From Erinaceus europaeus (taxonomy: Eukaryota > Chordata > Mammalia > Eulipotyphla > Erinaceidae): DNA of 64,000 nucleotides. Location of the stretch: assembly GCF_950295315.1 (NCBI RefSeq), contig NC_080164.1, positions 60,544,003 to 60,608,002 of the forward strand, read 5' to 3'. Below are positions 54,721 to 64,000 of this stretch, one piece after another. Under the pieces are notes generated by a model, which was given only the letters and a program-made list of their open reading frames with translations, made no database searches and was not told the origin of the DNA. A program made the translations under genes and the position numbers. Positions within the stretch are counted from its first letter, which is position 1. Each line of letters opens with the position of its first letter.

Positions 54721-55124
54721 TAAATAACTAAATCTCTTTTTTTAAAGCTAAAGACATCAATTTGAAAACAAACAAACAAAAAACTGAACATACAAATAGA
54801 TAAAAAAAATATATTCAAAGAAAAGTGAATGTGTGATGTTTTGGAGTGGCAATAACTCAATGCAAGCAAACTTTGAGACATTGGCAAACCCTTACCTATA
54901 TTCTAGATACTAAATGCAGTTTAAATAAAAGCAAAATTTACAAAGAGGTATCATATTTATTTACCAAATATTCAAATGTTCTATATACTGATATGAAATG
55001 GAGAATAAACAATAAGTTACAAATATGTTGAGATAATGAAATGATTATAGATGATCAAGAAAATCCTCTGAAAAAATGAGCTTAAGATTAATATTAAAGA
55101 TAAAGATTAATATTAAATATATTA

Positions 55125-55652
55125 AGATGGGTCCTGAAATTGGAGCAGCTTGGTACGTTCCTACTCATGACCACAGAATATGAGATCGGATCCTCAGGAA
55201 TGCAGAGGTCACATAGTCTCCTAAGCTGAATATGGGCCCCAGATCACATCAAATCGATGGGTTTTACAGTCAACAATATTTATACACCTCTCCCATATCT
55301 AGGAGCTACTCTCTTCCCTGATCCAGCTTTCTGGTCCTTTTTCTAGCCATGATATCATCTCCCCAGACAATAACTTGTATGCACCTGCATATCAGATTTC
55401 AGGTTCAGGGAAAAAAGAATTTAGTATAGCCACAAGCCCTTTGGAATATAACTAAAATATGCCTACTAGCTATCTACAAAAAGGAGCCCGCCCCCAACTC
55501 TTCATCTGCACTATTCCAACCTTTAGGTTCATAATTAATCAATAATTTGTTTGGCTTTATATAAAGAATAGAAAAGCTATTGGAGGAGGGGATGGGATAC
55601 AGAGTTCTGGTGGTAGGAATTGTGTTGAGTTGTACCCCTCTTATAAAAAAAA
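55125..55652 (+). mobile_element. X repeat copy 6, internally deleted
   Basis: Matches 26450-26905 (GTTCCTACTCATGACCACAG, ATATGGGCCCCAGATCACAT, TCATCTGCACTATTCCAACC), then jumps at about 55560 from TTTGTTTGGCTTTAT to AAAGAATAGAAAAGCTAT. This loses the part corresponding to about 26900-27155 and then resumes to the shared end TGTACCCCTCTTAT. Confidence 0.85.
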
Positions 55653-55683
55653 AAGAGAGATTAATATTAAAGAAATCACAGCA

Positions 55684-55995
55684 GGGGAGCTGGATGGTGG
55701 GACAAGGATCCCAGTTCTCCCCACCTGCAGGGGGGTCACTTTACAAGCAATGAAGCAGGTCTACAGGTCTCAGTCTCTCTCTGTCTCTGTCTCTCTCCTC
55801 CCCTCCCCTCCCCTCCTCTCCCCTCCCCTCCCCTCCCCTCCCCTCTCCTCCCCTCTCCTCTCCTCTCCTCTCCTCTCCTCTCAATTTCTTTCTGTCCTAT
55901 CCAATAAACAAATGAAAAATGACCACCAGGAGCAGTGTATTCTTAGTGCTGGTACAAAGTCCCAGCACTAACACCGGAGGAAAAAAAAAAAAAGG
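55684..55995 (+). mobile_element. SINE with 3' module and expanded pyrimidine minisatellite
   Basis: GGGGAGCTGGATGGTGGGAC head with a deletion, core CCCCACCTGCAGGGGGGTCA, then (CTCCC)n/(CTCTC)n at 55795-55880, TTTCTTTCTGTCCTATCC, module CACCAGGAGCAGTGTATTCT and poly-A. Confidence 0.88.
55795..55880 (+). repeat. (CTCCC/CTCTC)n array inside a SINE
   Basis: About 86 bp of pentanucleotide CTCCC units changing to CTCTC, grown from the CT-rich middle of the SINE. Confidence 0.93.
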
Positions 55996-56355
55996 AATTA
56001 TAACCAATCATGGATAGAAAATGAGCTGTACGTGCCACTGTGGTGGCAGTAAGCAAAATTCTGTTGTATGGACATATAACAACTAAAAGTATTAATCAAG
56101 TTGGTATGTACCTCAGATATGTCTGCTAGTTAGGGGCACATGACATTATCCGGCTCTAAACTCTTATAAATCTCTATTGGAAGTGATTTGCTTATTAATA
56201 GGCTCAAATAAGGCAAACTCCGTTCTTATCTCTATCTTCAATAAAAGAATGAAAAAGACTTTCACACTTTATACTGCTCAAGGAAAGTATCAGAAGAAGA
56301 CATTTCTGTAGGTGATATGTATCTGTTTTCATTATCAGAATAAAGAATATGGACT

Positions 56356-56849
56356 GCAGAGAGGCCGGGTGGTTCACCTGGTTGAGCACACATATTACAA
56401 TGTGTAAGGACCTGGGTTCGAGCCCCTAGTCTACACCTGCAGAGGGAAAGCTCAGCTAGTGGTGAAGCAGTACTGCAGGTGTTTCACTTCTCTTCCATTC
56501 TATCATTGTCTTCCCTCTCAATTTCTGGCTCTCTCTGTCCAATAAATAAATAAAGGTAATAAAAATTAAAAAGAGAAAAACCTAGAACTTGTTGCATGTA
56601 AGTTCTTTACAAAAACGGGGGGGCAGGTGGTGGCACACCTGGTTGAGTGCACGTTACAATGTGCAAAGACTCAGGTTCAGGTTCAAGCCACTGGTCCCCA
56701 CCTGCAGGGGAGAAGCTTCACGAGTGGCGAAGCAGGGCTTCAGGTGTCTGTCTCCTCCTTCCCTCTCAATTTCTGGCTGTCTCTAGTCAGTAAACAAATA
56801 AAGATAATAAAAATAAGGATAAAATAAAAATGTAAAAAAGTTAATTAAA
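56356..56849 (+). mobile_element. Composite of two SINEs within one target duplication
   Basis: SINE a (56358-56580: GAGGCCGGGTGGTTCACCTG head, AATAAATAAATAAAGGTAAT tail), about 36 bp of other sequence, then SINE b (56617-56835: GGGGGGCAGGTGGTGGCACA head, CAAATAAAGATAATAAAAAT tail). The pair is flanked by AAAGAATATGGACT at 56342-56355 and 56850-56863. SINE b has no target duplication of its own that I can see. Confidence 0.8.
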
Positions 56850-56863
56850 AAAGAATATGGACT

Positions 56864-57954
56864 ACATTAAAAAAAACTTTATGATGATCTGATTTACCAA
56901 AGGAACAGTAAGCTAGTTCTGGAAAAACCCATGATTATATCTAAAGGGTCACCCGATTTGCAGGAAGAAGTCATATAAATAGTGAAAGTAGGAGTCAGAG
57001 ACTAGCAGTAGTTAAGCAGATCCACAAATGATTAGAAGTTTAAAACAACTGGGGGATTACAAAGCGGCTGTGTATTCCATGTGTGATGCCATGAGCTGCC
57101 TCCCTAGCATCACATGGGAGAGTAACAAAGGAAAATCAAGTGGAACAACATTGAAAATGGAGTGGTACTTTGCTGTTAGTCTTTAATACAACAGTAAATA
57201 AAAATTGGACTAAAGATGGCTCAGCAGTAGAGTACTTCCTCATGTGAGTGAGGTTGTGGTTTTAGTTACCACCACACATCAAAAAAAAAAAAAGTAATTC
57301 AGTTTTTTCTAAACTGAGAAGACTTTTTAAAATTAACTTCCACAGATAACTCAATAGCATGAGTCAAACTACTACTATTTTGGAGATTTTGAAACAAATG
57401 TATCTTCAAATTCCTTCAGAAAAACTTATTTCCAATTATGAATAGGACTCTAATATTTCAGGGTAAAATTTCCTTTTAATGAGCAAAGAGGAGAGTCTGG
57501 GGATAGATGCATTGCATTGCAGGGTAAGTATTTAATTTTCTGCTTAGCTTTGAAAGTCAAGATAGGCAGCCATAGATCATGCTTAATATTTATGAGAAAT
57601 AGCACAGAATTTCCCTTGGAGAGAAGATTTGGAAAAATGTTATAACCAGCAATGTCAATTAAGACTTTTTGGACTACTATGTACTAGGTAGTTGTGCTTC
57701 TTGACAGAAAAGGTAACTCTCCAATTGATATGTTTTTAGTTTGTGGAGATATCTTTATAGATAAATTACAAGTGAGTGGCAAAGAAACCATAACAATACC
57801 TATTTTAATTAAAGTTTGCTGCTTGAAAGGAAAATCTTAAATAACTGGTGTCTACAAGTCTTTTTCTAAAATAATTTAGATAAGGGTAATAACAATCTTT
57901 TAAACAGGAAAAGTGACTATTTCTTTACCACCGTTCATTTACTATGTGCACTGT
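56864..57954. other. Intron stretch with two faint SINE-like pieces
   Basis: At 57060-57180 and 57205-57285 there are tRNA-like fragments (GATGGCTCAGCAGTAGAGTA). The rest is AT-rich with no feature up to the ERV junction. Confidence 0.5.
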
Positions 57955-58387
57955 TGTTAAAATTTTGGAGGCTTTTGCCGGCCTGGCTTGCTTCACAGCG
58001 GGTAACAGAGACGCGGAGACAACGGCTGGGCAGGGAAGCTGTATTTCTTTATTCAGGAACAACGATTCATAAACTAAGACAAACTAATCACCAAACAGAA
58101 CTCTGCTGTCTCTTTGCGGCGGCACAAGCACTCTCCCTTACTCTCGAACTCAGGAACCGTCTCTTACTCTGGAACTCAGGAACCCAGGAACTCTGTCTCT
58201 CTGGCACTCTCTCTTACTCTGAAACCCTGAAACTCTCGAACTCAGGAACTCAGGAACTCTCGGACTCAGGAACCCTCTCCCGGGGTTCCTTTGGGGCGGG
58301 GCCAAGCGGGCCCTCGAAATTAGCAGGCCTGATCCAATTCTCTTGGCGGGGGGAGGGCTAGAACAAACCAATGTAAAGCATACGACA
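57955..58387 (-). mobile_element. LTR of a class II-like endogenous retrovirus (3' LTR)
   Basis: On the minus strand a 433-bp LTR starts TGTCGTATGC and ends ATTTTAACA (TG...CA type). It is GC-rich with CpGs, holds a minisatellite at 58136-58284, and has an AATAAA polyadenylation signal at 58048-58053 about 95 bp before its end, as in IAP-like LTRs. The polypurine tract next to it (58388-58406) shows that it is the 3' LTR. Confidence 0.8.
58136..58284 (-). repeat. Minisatellite inside the ERV LTR
   Basis: Imperfect repeats of CTCTCGAACTCAGGAACT-like units (plus-strand reading). They keep one plus-strand frame open (57954-58361), which I regard as a by-product. Confidence 0.85.
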
Positions 58388-58406
58388 ATTTCCCCTTTTC
58401 TTTTTA
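58388..58406 (-). other. Retroviral polypurine tract
   Basis: Minus strand reads TTAAAAAGAAAAGGGGAAA directly before the LTR start. This is the position and composition expected for the plus-strand primer of a retrovirus. Confidence 0.8.
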
Positions 58407-59460
58407 ACTAAATGACTATAGTATCAAGGGTGTGGGGTGAACAGAAACCTATATCGTACAGGCATTTTTTTAAAAAAAGAAACTGGCACAAACTAAACTT
58501 TATCAGCTTAAAAAAAAACATTTCTTGCCTCTGGGGGGCGTACTTTCTTCGACGGGCATTTGCATGGGTGCGGGGAACGGCCTAGAGTCCCACAGGCAGC
58601 TGGCTGCAACTTACTTACTATGAAACAAAACTTGTTATTAGCATATCTACTGCACGATCCAACGTTTCTAATAGAGAAGGAATTTGAGACTTTTACATAT
58701 CAACAACGTCTTTTAACCTTTTGTTACACCCATTCAAGATGGAGACACACCCTAGGTGTGGGCTGGAGAGGAAACCTCAGGCATGAGAATAATTAGCATA
58801 GCCATTGTGCGATCTACCATTTCTAATAGAGAAGGTAATGGAGAGTTTTACATATAAACAAGTCTATTTAACCTTTTGTTTAGCCTAACTTAGTCAAAAT
58901 ATATTGCTTGTTAACTAATTTTTACCTTAGACTTTAAATGTAAGTTAATTTTATCTTTATGAGAATTACGTTGAAAACCTTTTTCATTTAACTTTGACTA
59001 GTAAGAATTTAGCCTTAAAGCTACTGTTTACCAAACTTTAAACATACACATAAACATGGTCATTAATACACAAGGAGGGAAACCTTTGTTACGAAGACAT
59101 ATCATTTTAAACACGAATTTAAGTCTGTACTGTCTTAGTTGTTGTTGGGGGGGGGGGTTTCACCATCCGGAGGTGGCTTCCCGCACAGCTCCACTTCTAG
59201 GAATTGCAGGTTGCGATCTCTGCACAAATCTCTGCGTACTCCAGCTTGTCTGTCTTCAGACCGGACCGGCGGCTGGAGATCTCGTGTGCCCAGTTTCGGC
59301 AGGGAGCCCGGGGGTCCGGCAGGCCCGGGATGGTTCCAGAATTTATAGAAAGAGGGCAGGCAGGCCATCTTTGTAGAAGGCGTGGGCATTCATTCTTAAG
59401 TAAAGCTAATTTTTCTCCTAAGAATGGAAAGTCTACTTGAACATAAAGTAGAAAAAAGAA
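58407..59460 (-). mobile_element. ERV internal remnant upstream of the 3' LTR
   Basis: Sequence between the polypurine tract and about 59460, read on the minus strand. It includes an 89-bp duplicated segment and a GC-rich part (59150-59350). A short minus-strand open stretch there (around LEYAEICAEIATC) might be a gag remnant, but I do not recognise it. No pol or env domain and no 5' LTR or primer-binding site is seen, so the provirus is incomplete. Confidence 0.55.
58637..58880 (-). repeat. 89-bp direct duplication in the ERV remnant
   Basis: ATTAGCAT...TTTCTAATAGAGAAGG...AACCTTTTGTT occurs at 58637-58725 and again at 58792-58880 (period 155 bp), with scattered differences. Confidence 0.85.
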
Positions 59461-59547
59461 AAAAAAAATCACACTGGCTTAGGAATGTCTTTTTTTCCAC
59501 CATGAGTAAGACACACATATATGCAAAAACATCTTAGGTATTGAGTG

Positions 59548-59913
59548 TGTTGGTATGCTTCTAAATTCTGCTTCTAAGACCCCTTCTGTTTCATTGGTTT
59601 AATTCCCCCTGCTTAACACTGTATTCTATTTACATAACCATTGTTAACTAAGCACTACCCTGCCTCCAGAGCATTGGTTTAATCCTCAGTGTTTTGCACG
59701 CTTTTTCCTTCTCCCCACCCCCTATCCTATGTACATCCTCTTCTACATCCTCTTTGGACCTGACTCTTCCGCCTCAGAATATATAAGGACAAGATTGTGA
59801 TTAGAGATAGCTTAGATTGTGCTGTGTTCCACATGAATAAAGACTTAACTGCGTACCACTCAGCCATGAGTCCCTGGTCATCTCTCTCTCCTGCCCGTGA
59901 AGCTAGCCCGACA
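59548..59913 (+). mobile_element. Solo LTR, ERVL-like
   Basis: A 366-bp LTR from TGTTGGTATG to AGCCCGACA, flanked by a perfect 5-bp target duplication GAGTG (59543-59547 and 59914-59918). It has a TATA box (AATATATAAGG, 59779-59787) and AATAAAG at 59836-59842, followed by CATGAGTCCCTGGTCATCTC. A 5-bp duplication and this 3' sequence fit ERVL/MaLR-type LTRs. No internal sequence remains. Confidence 0.88.
59779..59842 (+). promoter_or_regulatory. LTR promoter core and polyadenylation signal
   Basis: TATA-like ATATATAAGG at about 59780, with AATAAA at 59836-59841. Spacing is typical of a compact LTR. Activity is not shown. Confidence 0.6.
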
Positions 59914-59918
59914 GAGTG

Positions 59919-60539
59919 AGTGGTAACTGTAATAACAAAGTAGTCATTTATTATTTTGTGAGTTATCTGCCTGAAACAGCAGTAGGACTCTTTAATGCGT
60001 AAATTCAGCAGACAATTGTAACACTCAACCCATTGTATATACTGAAAAATAAATTATATTAGAGAATATTTACAGGGACATGGCCTTACTGTGTGCTTTC
60101 TGAGCACTTTTTATTTATATCCTCACAACAGTATGATTATTTAACAGATAGGGTGAAAAGGATATAGCAGAAATTAGCAAGCTTTTCCAGGTCATGCATC
60201 AATACTATAGTTGCAAAGTAGTTTGAGACCTCAACAAAGTTAACCAGTTAGCTTTATAAATAACCTATCCATTTTAATAAATAAAAATCCCAAAATAAAA
60301 TTCAGGCGAATCCCTTAAGTGATCTTATTTTGCATTCACATTCAGTAGGGCCCATGCTCTTATGTGTTTCTTCAGGCCCAATCAAAAGAATTAAAATTCT
60401 GAGATTTCATCTTTTAAATACACAAGAGAAAAACATTCAGGATAGGATTGAAAAAAATCTTAGCCCTAAAAAAAATAATTTTAAGAAAATCATACAGGCA
60501 TCCATCCATCCATTAAGTCGGGAGGTTAAAAGTTATCCA
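59919..60539. other. Intron stretch without clear features
   Basis: AT-rich intron. Nothing recognised. Confidence 0.5.
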
Positions 60540-60662
60540 AACCAGGGCAAGGGAAATGGTCATGTGAAAAGAATTCCAAGCCTTAGGCTCCCAGGACCCA
60601 GGTTCAATTCCCAGAGCTGAGTGGTATTCACGTGAAGAATAAATAAATAAATAAATAAATAG
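60540..60662 (+). mobile_element. SINE, third type, diverged, with (AAAT)n tail
   Basis: GGGCAAGGGAAATGGTCATG, CAAGCCTTAGGCTCCCAGGA, CCCAGGTTCAATTCCCAGAG and an AATAAATAAATAAATAAATA tail. Confidence 0.75.
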
Positions 60663-60754
60663 TTACCCAAGATAAATTTAGAAATGAGATAGTGTTTATG
60701 ATCATTACAAATGTAAAATGCCAATAGTTCACTTGAAATTTACTTTTTAAGACT

Positions 60755-60882
60755 TGGGAAAGGAGATGGCAGAGCACTGCTCAGCTTCATTATTAGGTAG
60801 TGCTAGGGAGTGAATTTATGGCTTCTGGGGTCTCAACATGCAAGCTGGTGCTTCAAAAGGTTGAGTTGTGTTCTTGATCCAG
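60755..60882 (-). mobile_element. SINE, third type, diverged
   Basis: The plus strand has GCAGAGCACTGCTCAGCTTC, GGGAGTGAATTTATGGCTTC and CAACATGCAAGCTGGTG, the reverse complement of the third-type blocks (AAGC...CTGAGCAGTGCTCTG). Confidence 0.65.
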
Positions 60883-61284
60883 TTGTAATTTGGTAGTTAC
60901 TAGAGTCTCTTTTCACAAATATGTAGGGAATAATGTTTTTATTTACTCTTCTAACATTTCATTCCTCTCCAACACTATTTGATCCTAAGTTTTTCAGTAT
61001 CAAATCTACCGCTAATTTCACACCCATTTAACTGACATGTATAGCCCCACCAAGTTGGAATTTAAAACTAAACAGGGAGGCTGTATTCAAATGTATTCAA
61101 TTCTGAGATTCTACACTGCCATTTGCCATCCCAAAGAGGGGGTTTTCATCATCACCCTGGATAGAAAAAGCATTGCTTATTACAGAACAGGGTTTCAAAA
61201 TTATTCTTTTATGAAGTGCTATATGGAATGAACCCAGAAGTTAGCACATGCATGATAGCACGACTGAGTAGCCTTGCCCAGAAC

Positions 61285-61385
61285 ATCTTTTCTCTTTTTC
61301 TTTATTTTAGAGAAAGAGGAAAGAAAAAGGCAGAGAGGAGAGGTACCATAGCACTGTTCCGATATCCATGGTGCTCCCATATAAA
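61285..61385 (-). mobile_element. Old SINE-like fragment
   Basis: The plus strand has TTTATTTTAGAGAAAGAGGA, GGCAGAGAGGAGAGGTACCA and TAGCACTGTTCCGATATCCA. Truncated and diverged. Confidence 0.4.
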
Positions 61386-62460
61386 TTAATACTGGATTCC
61401 ATTCTAATGTATCTATCTGATAATCTTACCTGCCCAAACACCCATATTACTTGATGGTAGGAGTCTGGCAGATACTACAGTGTCTGACACTAAAATACGT
61501 AGAATAAAATGCATAGAAACATGTTATTTCAGTGAATATCTTCATTCTAAAAGCCATTAACATAACTTGATCCAATTAGCTAAGAAGAGCCACTTTTATT
61601 TCTACCAGGTTTACTTAATGAATTTTTCCCCTTCCCAAAAGGCTACTGTGGAGGAAAAATTAAGGCTGTTCTTAAATTACTTATGCAAATTACAGTCTGA
61701 TAAAACAATTAGTATTTTTTCTATCCTTGAACAAAATGTTTAAACAGATTATACTGAAGGAATTACCTCAACCTTATAGGAGGTAGAAGGGATGGGAGGA
61801 ATTCCAAAAATGTATCTGTGAACCAGCTGTTTGGGTAAGAGAATAGACTTTCGTACTAGTTGAAATATTGTCTTATGTGGAGGCTTGGTTTTCTAGAGGT
61901 CAGTGGTAGGTGAAGTAAAAGGAGGTAGGAGGAAGAGAAGTTCCAGTATGAGCAGAGAAGTAAATGTGATAAGGCTGATTTTGCCCAACACTAAAGCTCT
62001 GGGAGGGGAAGAAGAAATAATTGTGCTTTCCACACCCTTTCCTCTATGTCTTGACCTGGCCAGGGGCAAGTGATCCAATGTCGGAGATAGTAGAGAAACC
62101 TACAATTTTAAGAGGAAAGAGAATATACCCAGTCAAAAATGAAGGGACAGCTTGTGGACACCCAAGTGGACAAACTATTTCTGCATCACCAGCCTCATAA
62201 ATAAGTGGAAGATACACTAGGAGTTATGCACCTATGTTAAGTATCTGAGATATCACTCAGCCTGAACTCCAAACTCTAAATCCCTCTAGCAAGTCAATAC
62301 TGTTCTGAGGGAAAAAACAGTCCATGACCAGTTTGAAAACCACGAGGCTACATAATTCAATTGCAGATAATCACTGACTACTTGAATATGATACACATTA
62401 TAGATCTTAGCATGGGGGTGGGGGGAATACGATGCAACACTTTCAAAACTGTTTTAAAAC
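61386..62460. other. Intron stretch without clear features
   Basis: Mixed composition with GA-rich parts around 61900-61950. Nothing recognised. Confidence 0.5.
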
Positions 62461-62479
62461 AAACAAACAAAAAAACACA

Positions 62480-62655
62480 ATGCAGGTCAAGGGTGGACAG
62501 TGCGCACGACCACATTGGTGGGGAGGAGTGGAAGACAGAGGGGAGTGAGAAAACCAGAACATCACTCTGGCATATGCAATGCTGGGGATCAAACTCAGGA
62601 TCTCAGGTTTTTAAATCCAACACACTAGTCACCGTATCACTTCCCAGGTTGCCAT
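62480..62655 (-). mobile_element. SINE, third type, antisense, diverged
   Basis: Plus strand: AACCAGAACATCACTCTGGC, GCTGGGGATCAAACTCAGGA, CACACTAGTCACCGTATCAC. This is the reverse complement of a tRNA-like head with a GAACC-type B box. Confidence 0.65.
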
Positions 62656-62659
62656 CCTC

Positions 62660-63656
62660 TGCATTTTACAGAAGAGGAACTGAGCTTTAGCATAGAGAAG
62701 CAAATTAACTCCTTGACATGGCAGATTCAATATGTGGAAGAACAGAAATTACAGCTCAGCACTTTCACATTTTAGGTCAGTACTGTTTCTTCTATAGCAC
62801 CATATAGCTTCTAGCTCTAGTTCTGCCTTCAGGTTCAATAATTTTAGGTAACTGCACCACTCCCTTCATGGTTAAATGCCCAAGTTCATTCACTACTTCC
62901 CCTGACTCGTACCCCTTATCTACTTAACAGCAGACCTGATCTCCATTTGTAGGTCACCTTGATTTTTCTAAGTTACCTGTCTCCAGAGTTTCCCATCACA
63001 AACTGGGTCTTCACCAGCCAAATCATCACCTGCTACCCTAACAGACCTCTTCAATACTAATTTCTGCTTGCATCAACACAATTTCCTGATACCACAACCT
63101 TCCTCCAAAGTTCAGCCTTCAACTAGAATCCTCCACCCCCACTACCTCTGCTGAGGTTCATCTGCTCCCTGTGAGTAGTTGATACTCACTCCTTGCCCCT
63201 GCTTGCTCTGCCACCGACCTAGCTATCAGTTGCCACAGGCAACATCATGTACCAGTGTCTGTAGAACAACCTTCTGCAGCAGCAGTATCCATAGCAACCA
63301 GATGTGGCCAGCAAAGAGAATTAAAATCCATGGATAATTCCCTAAAGTTAACTTAGCCAAGAGATGATTTATCAGAACAGTGAACATTTGGCAAAGCTGA
63401 GCACATGAGACTCCAAATCCTCTTTGCTGTACCATGATCCGCCGGGCAGTAGCACGGCTTAAAACAGCAAGCTGAAAAGGACAGGCAGCAGTTACAATCT
63501 TAACTTACCCATAGAAAAAACATCACCCAGGAAATAAAGCAAATGAGGGTAGAAAGTAAATTGGGACTTTGATGCTCCTTATTACTGTTTCACATTTAAC
63601 TAAATTTATTGAGGGTCTACCATATGCCAAATGCAATAAGGAATATTACTCTCTTG
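62660..63656. other. Intron stretch without clear features
   Basis: Pyrimidine-rich sequence (62820-63210), then mixed. No repeat family recognised. Confidence 0.5.
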
Positions 63657-63657
63657 T

Positions 63658-64000
63658 CAACCACCAGGTTCCAGATGCTAGCATGATGCCGACCAGACTT
63701 CCCTGGACAGACAACCCCACCAATATGTCCTGGAGCTCCGCTTCCCCAGAACCCTTCCCCACTAGGGAAAGAGAGAGGCAGGCTGTGAGTATGGATCAAC
63801 CTATCAATGCGCTTGTTCAGCAAGAAAGCAATTACAGAAGCCAGACCTTCCACCTTCTGCATCCCACAATGACCTTGGGTCCATACTCCCAGAGGGTTAA
63901 AAAATCGGAAAGCTATCAGAGGAGGGAATGGGATACAAAGTTCTGATGGTGGGAACTGTGTGAAGCTGTACGCCTCTTTTCCTATGGTTTTGTCAGTGTT
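63658..64000 (+). mobile_element. X repeat copy 7, cut by the window edge
   Basis: Starts CAACCACCAGGTTCCAGATG and runs through GTATGGATCAACCTATCAAT, GGTCCATACTCCCAGAGGGT and CCTATGGTTTTGTCAGTG to the edge. An open frame in it (63569-63946) is repeat-derived; the corresponding frame carries a stop in copy 2. Confidence 0.85.

Noticed and set aside
57954..58361. Open plus-strand frame of 135 codons with repeated NSGTQEL-like motif
   Set aside because: It runs through the antisense LTR and is kept open by the minisatellite. No homology, and the LTR orientation and signals are on the other strand.
63569..63946. Open frame of 125 codons, similar to one at 45700-45987 on the minus strand
   Set aside because: Both are translations of the X repeat. 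The same frame has a stop in copy 2 and no domain is recognisable, so the similarity reflects DNA homology.

Overview
The window is mammalian, AT-rich, repeat-dense DNA and most probably comes from a hedgehog (Erinaceidae). The species guess rests on the dominant SINEs: tRNA-headed elements with heads such as GGGGAGTCGGGCGGTAG or CAGGTGGTGGCACACCTGG, a shared CACCTGCAGG...GTGAAGCAGG core and an A-rich tail. They match my recollection of the ERI-type SINEs of Erinaceus. No prokaryotic gene structure is present.

One protein-coding gene is supported: three internal exons of CCDC85A (coiled-coil domain containing 85A) on the minus strand. In transcript order they lie at 31872-31796, 5682-5548 and 2725-2606. 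Each has canonical AG/GT borders and a continuous reading frame. Together they encode part of the C-terminal region: a short heptad coil, a basic Trp-rich segment and a Ser/Pro-rich linker. The large 5' coding exon lies beyond base 64000 and the terminal exon lies before base 1. Almost the whole window is therefore intron: introns of 26,113 and 2,822 bp, plus two introns that run off the ends.

The introns are full of retroelements. 1-9.6 kb holds SINEs (two at one reused target site) and an antisense L1 3' end. 9.7-11.2 kb holds a SINE, a 5'-truncated 'X' repeat and a third SINE type. 12.9-18.5 kb holds scattered SINEs. 19.1-28.7 kb is a LINE cluster: a half-L1 (HAL1-like) copy, a decayed L1 with a FADN reverse-transcriptase motif and a G-rich 3' UTR, and a long 3' region (X). 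Shorter X copies recur at six other sites with different 5' ends but the same 3' end. 29-42 kb holds many SINEs, microsatellites and a repeat-poor block at 41.4-42.1 kb. 42.1-44.5 kb is a second half-L1 split by a SINE. 45-57 kb is SINE-rich, including two SINEs carried inside one target-site duplication. 57.95-59.92 kb holds an antisense class II-like ERV 3' end with its LTR, followed by a solo ERVL-like LTR with a perfect 5-bp duplication. 60-64 kb ends in old SINEs and another X copy.

I saw no novel gene system. The most interesting points are the very long L1 3' region that may explain the X repeats, a possible 3' transduction at 21.1-28.7 kb, the composite SINE pair at 56.36-56.85 kb, and the symmetric (phase 0-0) CCDC85A exons. 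Family names for repeats are from memory and from sequence features, not from a database search.
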